Of a stretch of DNA of 64,000 nt, positions 42,857 through 54,065 are shown piece by piece. The position numbers and the translations under genes are program-made. This DNA comes from Plectosphaerella cucumerina (lineage: Eukaryota > Ascomycota > Sordariomycetes > Glomerellales > Plectosphaerellaceae). The stretch covers positions 3,534,001-3,598,000 of the forward strand of contig JAGPXD010000005.1 in the NCBI GenBank assembly GCA_020746995.1, read 5' to 3'. Within the stretch, counting starts at the first letter, position 1. Every line of letters begins with the position of its first letter. The notes below the pieces were generated by a model. That model worked only from the letters and a program-made list of their open reading frames with translations. It did no database searches and was not told the DNA's origin.

Positions 42857-43678
42857 GGTGATGGTGTTGATGGTGTTGAGGGGTGTGTTCTTGGTAGAGG
42901 CAGATGGAGATTGCCTTTGGGTTTTGACCGAGACAATGCTGCTCCTTATCAACTCGAGGACGGGAAGCCATTGTCACCAAGCTACCCCAAGCTCCCGAGC
43001 TCCAGCTTTTGGTGCTGACTGAGGGGTAGTTACACCGTCACCGAGCAGTAGCAGTGACGTAATCGACGCCGTTCCAGAACTGTAGCTTCCTTAGACATGT
43101 GCAGTGGTGGGCGTCTGCAGCCGTCGTGTAGCCGGCTGCTGAGTTTCCTCCAGTTGCCGGCGACGCCTTTCCGACTACACCTCGTCGACAAGTCTGTGTA
43201 AGCCCATTGCCTTAGGCGTATGCCAAGACGGCCAGGCGTTGGTGCGATCTGCAGACCGGGTTGGTTTGTCTGCAAGCGGCCGCCTTAAGCTTCGGGGGAT
43301 GGCACGCCCTCATGCGGGCGTGTTATCAAGCGTGCTCGATGCATGTTTAAATCCTGAGTTTGTCGGTGATGGATTGACTTGGTTGGATGGTGGTTTCGAA
43401 GGATCGAGGATTGAGGCTTGGCCAAGGGATGCAATGGTAGTTGGGGTCCAAAAGACGTGTTGGTCCCGCTAGCTTTGTGCCGCCATCGTGCCTTGCTTTT
43501 TGCTTCTTTTCTTCAAGTTGTTTCCCTTTTTGGACTCATTCTTCGAACCAATGCGCTCACTTGGGTGATGAATAGGGGCTATCAAGAGGTGAGGTTGTCC
43601 AGATCTGGAGATATTTGTCTTCCACAGTCGTGGCTACCCCAACATGATTTGTCACTCTTCTTTGTTTCAACATGTAAT
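42857..43678. other. Intergenic region between the OYE-type gene and tRNA-Ile
   Basis: About 820 bp; no gene seen. It includes the promoter of the minus-strand oxidoreductase. Confidence 0.6.
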
Positions 43679-43782
43679 GGTCGCTTAACTCAGTTGGTTA
43701 GAGTGTCGTACTAATACCGCATCATGTTTCCACATGGTGTTCTGAAATGCGAAAGTCGCCAGTTCGATCCTGGTAGTGACCA
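43679..43782 (+). tRNA. tRNA-Ile(AAU) with a 30-nt intron
   Basis: A full cloverleaf: acceptor GGTCGCT/AGTGACC with discriminator A at 43782, D arm ACTC-AGTTGGTTA-GAGT, anticodon stem TCGTA/TGCGA, T arm GCCAG-TTCGATC-CTGGT. The anticodon AAT is at 43713-43715. The intron 43717-43746 begins one base after the anticodon, as in canonical nuclear tRNA introns. The sequence resembles fungal tRNA-Ile(AAU). Confidence 0.96.
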
Positions 43783-44283
43783 ATAGTTTTGCAGCTTGCC
43801 CTTTCAACCTGGCGAGCTGTGCCTTTTTGCTGTTGGATAAGATGAATACCCATTTCTAGGTCCTGAGAGATAGCACGCCTGGATTAGAGTTCAACACGTG
43901 TATTCCTGTCGGCAGAGGGTCTGTTTCGCCCTGGGACTTGGGACCTTGATTCAGGCTCAGGACTGGGCACACCGAGATGCCTTCTCCAGGCCCGATCAAC
44001 CAGCTCAATCACAACCACGGAACTACTACCCCTTAAAGGCAATCGCAAACCAGGCAAGGACTCGGCCCAGTACAATTGAGACAAATCACCGGACCATCGC
44101 TCATCGCGGACTGTCGCCGGTGCCGGCCGGAGAGAAAGCCGAAGAAGACGGCACATGCATGACTCAGCAGCTCAAGACCTCCATGACGAGACCCTCACCA
44201 TGACTTCCAAGTTGACTACCTCAACCTCACCCATACAACTCAGTTTCCCCCTTCAAACCTTCTCCGTGTTGTACATCACAGCC
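43783..44283. other. Intergenic region between tRNA-Ile and the HAD phosphatase
   Basis: About 500 bp without a gene. The first ATG upstream that could extend the phosphatase is out of frame after splicing, so this is treated as promoter and leader. Confidence 0.5.
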
Positions 44284-45298
44284 ATGGCCACCTCCAAGTT
44301 CCTCAGCGGCGACAAGGCCGCCACGCAAGAGTTCCTCGACAAGTTCGACGTGCGCCATTTCCCCCCCTCACTCCCAACACCACATAACTGACACTCACAG
44401 ACCTTCCTCATCGACTGCGACGGTACCGCCCCTCCTCCCTCCCGCCCCCTCCTCTGAGTATACTAACAGCCCAGGCGTCCTCTGGTCCGGCGAGAAACTC
44501 TTCGACGGCGTCCGCGAGGCCATTGAGTCCCTCCGCGCCCAGGGCAAGCGCCTCGTCTTCGTAACCAACAACTCGACAAAGTCCCGCCCCGACTACCACA
44601 AGAAATTCGCCCGCCTCTCCATCCCCTGCACCCCCGAGGACGTCTTCGGCTCCGCCTACAGCGCCGCAATCTACATCTCCCGCATCCTCAACCTCCCCGA
44701 GGGCCGCCGCAAGGTCTTCGTCCTCGGGGAGTCGGGCGTCGAGGACGAGCTCCGCGCCGAGGGCGTCGATTTCATCGGCGGCACCGACCCCGCCCTGCGT
44801 CGTGATATTGAGCCCGCGGACTTTGAGGCCATTGCCGATGGCTCCGCTCTCGATCCGGAGGTTGGCTGCGTCCTGGCCGGCCTTGACTTCCACGTGAACT
44901 ACCTCAAGCTGTCCATCGCCTACGCCTACCTGCGCCGCGGCGCAGAGTTCCTCGCCACAAACACAGACTCCACCCTGCCCCTCGCCGGCAGCTTCTTCCC
45001 CGGGGCGGGCAGCGTCGGCGTGCCCCTCGTCAACATGCTCGGCCGTCAGCCCCTGGCCCTCGGCAAGCCCAGCCAGGCCATGATGGACGCCGTCGAGGGA
45101 AAGTTCCACCTCGACCGTTCCCGCACATGCATGATCGGCGACCGCCTCGATACGGACATCAAGTTTGGTATCGAGGGAAAGCTGGGCGGCACCCTCGCCG
45201 TGCTGACTGGTGTCAACGCAAAGGCCGACTGGGAGAAGGAGGGCGCTGTCGCCGTGCCTGCCTACTACGTCAATGGCATCGCAGACCTGCGGGTGTAG
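44284..45298 (+). CDS. HAD-type 4-nitrophenylphosphatase / phosphoglycolate phosphatase
   Basis: Three exons (44284-44349, 44401-44422, 44475-45298) encode 303 residues. The middle exon is only 22 bp. Intron 2 has a perfect TACTAAC branch site at 44461-44467. The catalytic loop reads FLIDCDGVLW (D27 nucleophile, D29), split by intron 2. VFVTNNSTKSR holds the motif II Thr/Ser, and MIGDRLDTDIKFG near the end is motif IV. This layout matches the Pho13/PGP family, which removes 2-phosphoglycolate and other damaged metabolites made by glycolytic side reactions. Length is normal for the family. The CDS ends 146 bp from the convergent DUF1295 gene. Confidence 0.95.
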
Positions 45299-45444
45299 GA
45301 AAAGTAACGAAGAATTCGGATGCATTAGACGGATCTATGATCTGCGGGAGAGGTCTACATTCCCCCCTCCCGTATGCCAGCTATAGACGCAATGACGGTT
45401 CATGATTATGCAGATGCCTCCTAGCCCGGAGACTAGACAAACCC

Positions 45445-46602
45445 TTACTTCTTACCCTTCCCCTTGGCCTTCTGCTTCTCGGCATGGCGCTTCTCCAGCT
45501 CGCTGGTGCGGATGACCGTGGGCTGCTTGGGCTCGTACGGCTTGATCGACGTCGGGATGAAGCAGCCCACCTTCTTGCGGTAGTGGGCGTACTCGGGGTA
45601 CTTGCCCGCCGTGATGGCCTCGGTCAGCCACGTCGAGCCCTGGAACAGGAGGAGCAGGCTCGCCGAGCCCGCAAACGCCCAGCTGTGCAGCACCTTGGAC
45701 GCGTAGCAGCTCCACTGGTACAGCATGAACCAGACCAGCTGCTCAGCAGCAAAGTTGGGGTGGCGGCTGAGGGCCCACATGCCCGACGTGACGAAGCCGC
45801 GATCCAGCTCCTCGCGCGTGAAGCCGGCGTCGGCAGGCACCTTTGCGTCGCGCAGGTACGCACGCTTGGCCTCCTGGAACGCCCACTGCTGGCCATCGCT
45901 GACCCACTCCATGAAGACAAGGCCCAGGAGGATCGACATGTACGCCCAGTCCCACGACGTGATCTCCGGCTCAAACTTGGAGGTGAGCAGCAGAACATAA
46001 GCCGGGGCACCCGAGAAGGCGAACAGCAAAATGCTCTGGATCGTGGCGATGAAGGCGAGGTCGAAGATGACGAACACGATCGCGGGGACCTTGGATTTTA
46101 CGATGGCCCAGCGGTAGTCCTCGCTGCCGACATTGTAGCCGCCCTTGCGGTTGTAGTTGTACGTGAGGCGGGCCTGGAGGGGAAGCGGTTAGCAAAGCTG
46201 TCTTTGGATCGCCACGTTGGGGGAAACACGTACGCTCCAAACCATGGTGGCCGACGCCAGGAACTCAACCCGGTTCGCCGGCACATCGGCGAGACGGGCC
46301 CAGAGGCAGAAGTGCAGAACATAGAGGTTGGGCAGGATGCTCCATGCGCGATCGACCTGCGAGTAGTTGCGGTTGAACTCTGCGACGACGAAGAAGACGG
46401 CAGCCAGGGCGAGCGACACGGCGAAGCCCGTGATGAGGGGGTTCGTCTCTATGTAGACCTGGCGGAGGCCATCGATGCTGCCAATGTTCGAGAGGACGCG
46501 TGCGGGAAGCTCGTACAGCTGCGGGATGAAGGGCGCGACGGTCTTGTTCCAGCTGGCGCAATCCTCGATCTGCGCGAGGTAGGGGAGCGCGGTTGTCGCC
46601 AT
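45445..46602 (-). CDS. DUF1295 membrane protein (steroid 5-alpha-reductase-like fold)
   Basis: Two exons (46602-46234, 46173-45445) encode 365 residues from the ATG at 46602. The 60-bp intron has GTACGT, a CTAAC branch and CAG. About six hydrophobic segments are seen. DUF1295 landmarks are NYSQVDRAWSILPNLYV, TYNYNRKGGY, SDGQQWAFQEAK and the C-terminal SGMWALSRHPNFAAEQLVWF, with the RHPN motif shared with isoprenylcysteine methyltransferases and sterol reductases. The Lys-rich tail (KRHAEKQKAKGKGKK) resembles an ER-retention dilysine type. The function is uncertain; an NAD(P)H- or S-adenosylmethionine-dependent lipid enzyme is possible. Confidence 0.9.
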
Positions 46603-47250
46603 TCTTGCGGGTTGTGTTTCTGAGAAGATCGTGGCCTCAGGTAGGACGAGCGGCCGAGGTGGTGTAGTGGTGTGGGAGAAGACTGGGCGCCGTCCATCAT
46701 CTCGCATCCGGGCGAAAAGAACCCAAGATCTGGAGGGCGCGCGTCATCGATCCCGGGGGCGACTGCCCACTAGGCCAGCGATCGAGCTTCCGGAGAGGAT
46801 TCCAGGGCTCCAATGGGAGGTCCTCCAGGGGCGGGTCCCTGCAGCTTCCCGGGGGCAGTGGCCGTTGGCCCCGTCCAGTAAGTGGCTTCCATCGCTAAAG
46901 CGGACGGAAGGTGCCGCCCGGTTCAACACAACTTGATTACCTGGCTCATCAATCATTCACACTTCGCAACTCTGCGGGTTCAGGCTCTCAGAACCTCCTC
47001 CCCCCAAGGCGGGCACCCATCTCCCGTGATATCTCCACGACGACCTCGTGTATACCTCGTGCCGCCAGGCCGGAGGTCAATACACGTCTCCCTCATCCTC
47101 GTCCAGCGGGGGACTGATACGTCAGTGGTCTGACATTGTGCTGTCATCACCATCACCATCATGATATTTCCGTTGACCAGTGCGAAACCCGACATGTGTG
47201 TGCCCTTCCAGCTCATCAAAAAGTATCGTGGAATACAGGTAAGCCTACCG
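46603..47250. other. Intergenic region between the DUF1295 and patatin-NACHT genes
   Basis: About 650 bp, no supported gene. It contains the DUF1295 promoter and the 3' UTR of the patatin-NACHT gene. Confidence 0.5.
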
Positions 47251-50200
47251 TTACAGAGTAACGGTTCCTTTTGGCTCATCAGTCCACGCGCCACAAAAAT
47301 CCTCGTACGAAATGTACGTCTCCCCCCCTGGACCAGCCTCATCCGCTTCTTCCGCCCGAAAAAGCGGTCGAAGCGGCAGATCAGTCGTTCCCTGGAACAG
47401 CTGAGGAGGATCAGTCACAATCCCCAGCGCGGAAGTGGGATCTGGATCCTCCAAGGTCGCGCTGCCGAAACCAGTCCGCATCGCCTCGTCCCCGAAAAGC
47501 ACAAACTGCGGCCTGGGCGCTCGTTCTGACGAGGTCCCATCATCGCTGCTGCTCCAAGGAGGCATCGGTGGCGACGAGGAGAAGAGTCGTTGCACCCCTG
47601 AGCGCCGCGAGTCGATGGGACTTGGGAACGAGGCTATCGGAGGAAGAGGGCTGGCGGCCCCGAGATGGACGCCGTGACGCAGCAGTGCTTGCTGGCAGCG
47701 TTGGTATGAGGTGCCGTTATCTGTAAAGGCGAAGCGGAGCGCGGCCTCGAGGTCCTGCATGCCCCCATACTCGCCCTTGTCAAGCAGATCCTCCAGCAGA
47801 TCGCTCAGTCCGAGCTGTGCTGCGAACTGGATGGGAGAGGACGACATCCGTAGACTCGACCCATATTGGAGAGGTACGTAGGCGTCGACAAAGAGGCGGA
47901 TGAAGCTTCGTTCTCGGAGGTGACGCACGTCAACCTGTCGTAAATGGATGGTGCCTCTGTCCTGGCGTACCGTTCTAGAGGATGCGTACGCCCCTGCTTG
48001 ACAGCCTCCAGGCAGCGAAGACAGATGGTCGTGACCCGAAACCGGCATTCCTCCAGGTCCATGGCGTATTTCCGCATGCTCAAACTGACCTCGGTGTCTT
48101 GGAGGTGCTCGGATGTGAGGTACTCGAGGACAGAGTAATGGGCAAACCCTATGGCTCCGTCTGGGGAGACAACGAGGAGGTTGTGGCAGGCCTGGACGAT
48201 GCGAGCCGGGTCAACGCCAGTGGAAGAGTCCGCCTTTGGGTTTCGGAAGCCGAAAATGGCGGCAACCAGCTCGGAGCCTTGAAGCCGCCTCAAACTACCG
48301 GCGACGCACCAGAGGGCTTCCAGGGCCAGCTCGCGGACAGGCTTGCTCTGGGCATTGATGGTCTTGAGGACGCGGTCGTAGTGCTCATAGAGCGTTTCGG
48401 GGAGGTCGTTTAGCGTTTCCATGATGCCATCCTCTGTGAACTGTTCGAAAATGATGTCGAGCTGGTACTTGGCCCAGAGGAACCTGAGAAACCGAGTCAG
48501 CTCGTTGGGTTCTCGTGAAGCCGCTAGGCTTGGCCAGTTCAGGGTCACTCAGACGTATCAGACGTACATGCCATTTGCCCTCGAAGTAAGAGACTCCTTG
48601 ACGTGATCCTGCAACTTCGTATGTAGAGAGCCAATACTGTTGTTCCTGGACCGCTGCTCAAACTCGTGATCAATGTAGGCTGCGATATCGCCATCGACAT
48701 TCCTGGCCAGGACCTGTACGGTCGGGACCGTGGAAAACGCCAGTTCAATGTCTCGCTGCAGTCGACTTGTCACGAAGAGCTTCAAGGTAACCTTGAGGGA
48801 CGGATCATCCCTGTATCTCCGGACAAGGCGGCAGAAAAAGGGCACCAACCACTTCTCTCGATCTCCGCACTCATCGAGGGCGTCGAAGGAGAGATGAACC
48901 TTGTCAAACTGTTCGATGACATGTGTGAAGAGGCGCATATGTCCGCTCTCCATCTGATCTTGTCTCGCGCGCGGCAACTCGATGTCCTCCTGCGTCAGGC
49001 GCTTGCCCTCCTTGAATAGCTCGTCGTATCTCTCCTGAAATTCGCAGTCAATATGCTGCGTTCGCACCGGCTGGGAAAAGCGCGCCGACCTACCTGGACA
49101 CCAGGGGGGACTCGGGGCAGCTGGGAGAGCAGCTGCCGCAGATACGAGAGGATGTATGCTGAGGGAGTCTGAGGTTCGCGGAACGAGCAGTACACAAAGG
49201 CAAAGCCGACCTTGGCCTCCTTTCTGAATGCATCGGACAGGTGGTCCTGGACGGCCGAGCAGAGGACCGTCTTGCCCACGCCGGGGCTTCCAAAGCACCA
49301 CAAGATGCCCGATGTGTCGTCCTGAAACCATTGCTTAAACTCGGCCGTCTGCAGCAGCCATGACCCCGTGCCTTCCAGGCGTATTCCATGGAGTGCACGC
49401 TGGGTTTCGTTGTACTCGAGCTGGGTAACCCAGTTGATGACGTCGCGGCGGCGTATCAGGCGGTCATTCTCCGCTGCCTCGTCCATTTGACTGATCTGAT
49501 CCATGATTTGACCCCTGGCACGTTCCATATTCAAGATCAATGTAGAGTCTTGGGGCATCAAGGTGCTCATCGAATGTATGGCAAATGCTGCGTCTGAGGA
49601 CACAACGGACTGGACCACAGAGAGGGTATGCTCAACAGGGTGCCACCCCTTCTCCCATCGCACATCATGGGCCATTTGGATCTCCCTATCAAAGTCGTCG
49701 AGGAAGAAATCTGCGAGGCGCTGGCAGGTGTACCACAGGTAGCAATAGGTATTCAGATAGATTGCTTGCACAGATGTCGACTTCGTGAAGTGCTCCAGGG
49801 TGAATTGGCTTGAAAACTCCAGAAAGCTGAGCACCAAGCCAATCCATTTGGAAACGGGCTGGAAGTAGACTTCCGCATTCAGGCAGAATCTCAAAGAAGT
49901 GATGATGGCGCCGCGGGTGAGTGTAATCAGCGAGAAGCCCGCGTCCGATGATGCCAAAGTTGACGAGACGGTTTGCAGCAAAGTATCGAGCTGGCTCACC
50001 AGACGAGCAGCTGTTTCCCTCGATCTCATCGATCTAACTGACCGGCCCGAGTTTGAGGTGGAGATGCGTCGGGTCGAAAAGTCGTCAGCGAGCAAATCTG
50101 TAGCGGATAGGAACCGATCTCTAAGACCTTGTCGGAGCCGGAAGGCACCTGAGCGCAGCATCGACTGATACGACTTGGTGCCGCCGCGCATCGATTCAGC

Positions 50201-51438
50201 GAGGCTTTTTGCAAACACCGCACTGTCACTCTTGCTAGCGGTACCAGCGGAAGGTGTGGCTATACGATGAATCAGCAGGTGATGGGATGGATATCTGACA
50301 CCGGAAAGAACTTACATCGCTGTCGGAGGCTGTTTGCACACCTCTGGACAAGGTCTGCCACTGCCTCTGATGAGAGATATGCCCGTGTAGCCCCTGCGAT
50401 CTCTGGCACCTTGGCAGCCTCCTCCAGACCGATGCCTTGGAGCGCCCGACCCACGTTGAGGCGGAAGTACCTGTCCTCGCTCACCAGATCTGAGTGCTCC
50501 TGGGAAAATTCTCTGCCGTCCGCTCCGTCTCGACAGCTAGTTGCTTCAGTGCCTTTGCTACATCGACGAGAGAGTCGCCAAACTCGGGAACACCGGACTG
50601 GCCGGTGCCGATGGAGACGATGCACTTGAGGCTGGTGTTCAGTGGGCCCAGATGATGCCACACATCCCCGGCCTCTGTCCATAGTTCGCGCACGGGGTTA
50701 TTGGCGCCGGTCGCGCCGTCGGTAAAGAGCTCGCCAAAGGGTCCAAGAGTGATGGGGTCGAAGAAGGTGGAAGCCGCAGAGGTTGCCCGCACCGCTTCCC
50801 AGATCTTGGTGGTGGGGAGGAGGTCGTTTGACCGGCGCGGGTTGAGGTAGCTGCTCAGCTTGGTGGTATGCGTGATATCCGAGCTGGATGTTGTACAGAC
50901 AAATCTGAGGCACCGGCATGTGAGAAATCGGGATAGAACATCACCATGCCACACTCACACTTTGCATTGCCCCTCCTCGAAGCTTGAATCCTTGAGAATA
51001 GCATCCTGTCCCTCCTGTTGCAGACATTCCGCAACGGTTTGCTTGACAACTTGCTCCAGTGCTTTCGTGCCAAATCGTGCCTTGACCCTTCCATCGACGC
51101 GAACGGGCAGGTAGGATGTCTTCTTGAAGACAGTGTCCGAGAGTCGAATGTACCGGTCTATGCATTCATCGACGCTCATTCGGAGACGGCCAAGCATGAT
51201 AGCTATAATACTAGGCGTCAAAAAGAATAAGACAACCAATATACACGCCACCCGGCAGCAGACAGCATTGGTCTTACCCGCCAGTGCTCGTTCCTCCTAT
51301 CATGTCGAAAACATCGCAAGGCTTGGGTGGGTTGTGGGGATCGATGGCTTCCATGAGCCCTCGCAGAATCAGCAGTGACGAGAGACCTCGGACCCCGCCG
51401 CCGTCGAGGGCCAGGAGGGAGAGACTCTGCTCTGACAT
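47251..51438 (-). CDS. Patatin-NACHT (NLR-like STAND) protein with one apparent frameshift
   Basis: Exons: 51438-51278, 51210-50959, 50904-50316, 50259-49094, 49034-48568, then 48483 to 47251 (probably with a 65-bp intron, 47970-47906). The patatin domain has LALDGGGVRG (oxyanion loop), GGTSTGG (Ser nucleophile in GxSxG) and FTDGA (Asp), so the lipase dyad is present. A linker of about 250 residues follows, then a NACHT ATPase with Walker A GSPGVGKT (about 49270-49293) and Walker B-like LSFDALDEC. Winged-helix-like helices and one ankyrin-like unit (SPIQFAAQLGLSDLLEDLLD) end the protein, about 1,267 residues if intact. Such fungal NLRs mediate allorecognition or stress-triggered cell death; here that is inferred. 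In exon 3 the frame is lost at a T4 run (50505-50508); one extra base would restore it. Confidence 0.82.
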
Positions 51439-51834
51439 GGCGATATGTTGCGGCTCTACAATGATCAAGTCCAGGCGCCTCTCATAGCCCGCAGAGAATT
51501 GATGAAGAGAGGGGAGTCAGCGGTGATGACTCAGCCGAATATCGCTGGAGCTAGACTAAAATAGGCCTAGACAGCCAGAGGTCCTGCAGGCACCACACCC
51601 GAGGTGGATCGTGCCTGCCATGTTCAAAATCAACATTGAAGAACGTCACAAGGAATATGTCAGCCTAGAGCTTAGGTGTCTGGAGCATCTTGCTTGAATT
51701 TCGTAACACGACTGCTCCCACGTCATAAAGGACAAGATCCTCGGACAGCCTCGTCTCACGCCATGCTCAAATATGATCAGTGACGTTCGCCTTGATGACG
51801 CCCGCAACACAGCGCCTTGACATCTCCCACCACC
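51439..51834. promoter_or_regulatory. Divergent promoter region of the patatin-NACHT gene and TOP3
   Basis: 396 bp between opposing ATGs. No specific element was recognised; TATA-like sequence is absent near either start. Confidence 0.5.
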
Positions 51835-54065
51835 ATGACCCGGGTTCTCTGCGTCGCAGAAAAGCCGTCCATTGCAAAGGCCGTCGCCGGACATCTCGCC
51901 GGCGGCAATCCTCAGACCGTCAGTCTTGACACCACCGGCCCCTTGAACGCATGTACTGACCCTGAGGCAGCGCGAGACTAGAGACCGCTTCACCAAAAAC
52001 TATACCTTCGACTTCAACTTTGGCCCGCCATGGAACAACTCCTCCGTCACCATGACTGCTGTCCGCGGACACCTGACTGGTGTTGAGCCAGCCCCGGCGT
52101 TCAAGAAGTGGCAGCACCCGCCGCCCATTTCGCTCTTTACGGCGGAAATTGTCACCTCCGTCCCGTCGGTAAGCTTCCCCTTGTCCTAGTAAACTGATAG
52201 CCCTAAAGCCTCCCAGGACAAGAAGGCCCTTGCGGACAACATCGCACAACAGGCCGGCTACTCCAGCCTGCTCATCATCTGGACCGATTGTGATCGCGAG
52301 GGCGAACATATTGGCAAGGAGATCGTCGACGCCGCCCGCAAGGGCAACGCCCGGATCCAGGTTAAGCGGGCACGGTTCAACAACATTGAGAGATCGTGCG
52401 TCTCCTGCGCTGCCTTACCACATATACCCCACTGACCAACCCAGACACGTTCTCAACGCAGCCCGGAACCTCGTCGACCTCGATCAGAAGCAGGTCGATG
52501 CTGTTGATACGCGAATCGAGCTCGACCTGCGGGTAGGCCTCGCTTTTACCCGCTTCCTCACCCTCAGCCTGCAGGCGCTGGGAGGCCCCCTTCAAGAGAT
52601 GGTCATCAGCTACGGTGAGGATTCCTGCCCCTACATAGTGCCCTAAACTAAACCACCCAGGATCATGTCAGTTTCCGACGCTGGGCTTCGTGGTCGACCG
52701 GTACTTTCGCGTCAAAAATTTCGTCCCCGAACCTTTCTGGAGCATACAGGTCATCCACACACGGGACGACAAGAAAGTCACCTTCTCCTGGTCCCGCAAC
52801 CGCCTCTTCGACCGCATGACCGTTGTCATTCTCTACGAGCGGTGTCTCGCGGCCAAGACGGCAAAGGTCACAAAGGTCCAGGAAAAGCCTACGCGCAAGT
52901 GGAAGCCGCTGCCGCTGACGACGGTCGAGCTCCAGAAGGCAGCCACCCGCCTGCTCCGCATGACGGGCGCGGATGCCATGAAGGCTGCCGAGGACCTCTA
53001 CAACAAGGGCTTCATCAGCTACCCCAGGACCGAGACGGACCGGTTCGCAAAGGAGTTCAACCTCCAGGCCCTCGTCCAGAAGCAAACACAGTCCCAGGCA
53101 TGGGGAACCTATGCCCAAGGTCTCCTCGACGGCGGCTTCAGCCAGCCGCGCCAGGGCCGGCACGACGATCAGGCCCATCCACCCATCCACCCTGTTACGT
53201 TTGCCTCGCCTGATGTCCTGCCCATCAACGAGCGGAAGCTGTACGAGTATGTCGTCCGCCGGTTCCTGGCCTGCTGCTCCGAGGACGCCAAGGGCATGAC
53301 CACCAACATTGAGATTATGTACGGCGAAGAGACCTTCCATGCTCACGGCCTCATAGTGCTCGAGCGCAATTACCTGGACGTATTCGTCTACGAGAAGTGG
53401 AACGACTCGGCCGAACTCCCAGCTTTCCAGCAGGGCGAGGTCTTCCAGCCCGCCGAGGCCATGATGACCGAGGGCAAGACTACCCCGCCGGGCTACCTCA
53501 CCGAGGCCGACCTCATCGCGCTCATGGACATCAACGGTATCGGGACGGACGCCACAATGGCCGAGCACATCCAGAAGATCCAAGACAGAAATTACGTTGC
53601 GCTGACAGAACAGGCTGGCCAAGGGGGCCAAGCAGGCGGCGGCGGCGACGATGATGATTCAGCGCCCGATGAGCCTCCGCCGGCCAGGGGCGGCCGGGGA
53701 GGTCGCGGCCGCGGGCGTGGAGGTAGAGGCGGAGCACCGGCACGGGGTGCGGGCCGTGGCCGCCTCAAGGTGTTCATCCCGACCAAGCTCGGCGTCGCAC
53801 TCATCGTTGGCTTTGACCGGATGGAGTTTGAGACGAGCCTCGGCAAGCCCTTCCTGCGCAAGGAGATGGAGGTCCAGATGAAGGCCATCTGCGAAGGGCG
53901 GACCTCAAAGGGGGAGGTGCTGCAACGGAGCCTGGCGCAATATCGCGAAGTCTTCCTCCAGACGCAGGATATGCTCGGGACACTGAAAGCGGTAGGTCCG
54001 CTGTTGCCCAAGTTGTGATTCTCGCTGACATTCCGCAGGCCTGCCGAGAGTTTGTCTTCGCATGA
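51835..54065 (+). CDS. TOP3: DNA topoisomerase III (type IA)
   Basis: Six exons (51835-51918, 51971-52168, 52217-52395, 52445-52614, 52661-53991, 54039-54065) encode 662 residues, close to yeast Top3. The TOPRIM domain begins with VLCVAEKPSIAKAVAGH and has WTDCDREGEHIG (acidic metal ligands). The active-site Tyr is Y331 in GFISYPRTETDRF. Other type IA marks are ISYGSCQFPTLGF, GRHDDQAHPPIHP and INGIGTDATMAEHI. An RGG-rich insert (GGRGGRGRGRGGRGG) lies before the final VFIPTKLGVALIVGFDRM segment and could bind nucleic acid. With a RecQ helicase and Rmi1, Top3 dissolves double Holliday junctions. The last exon has only nine codons (ACREFVFA and stop). Confidence 0.96.

Noticed and set aside
45484..46623. 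379-codon plus-strand open frame over the DUF1295 gene
   Set aside because: Antisense to a gene with clear membrane segments and the RHPN motif; no independent features.
51606..51620. GGATCGTGCCTGCC resembling the hairpin arm at 12008
   Set aside because: Only a partial match without a partner arm; likely chance.
52663..53631. 322-codon minus-strand open frame over TOP3
   Set aside because: Antisense to the catalytic part of TOP3; no domain.
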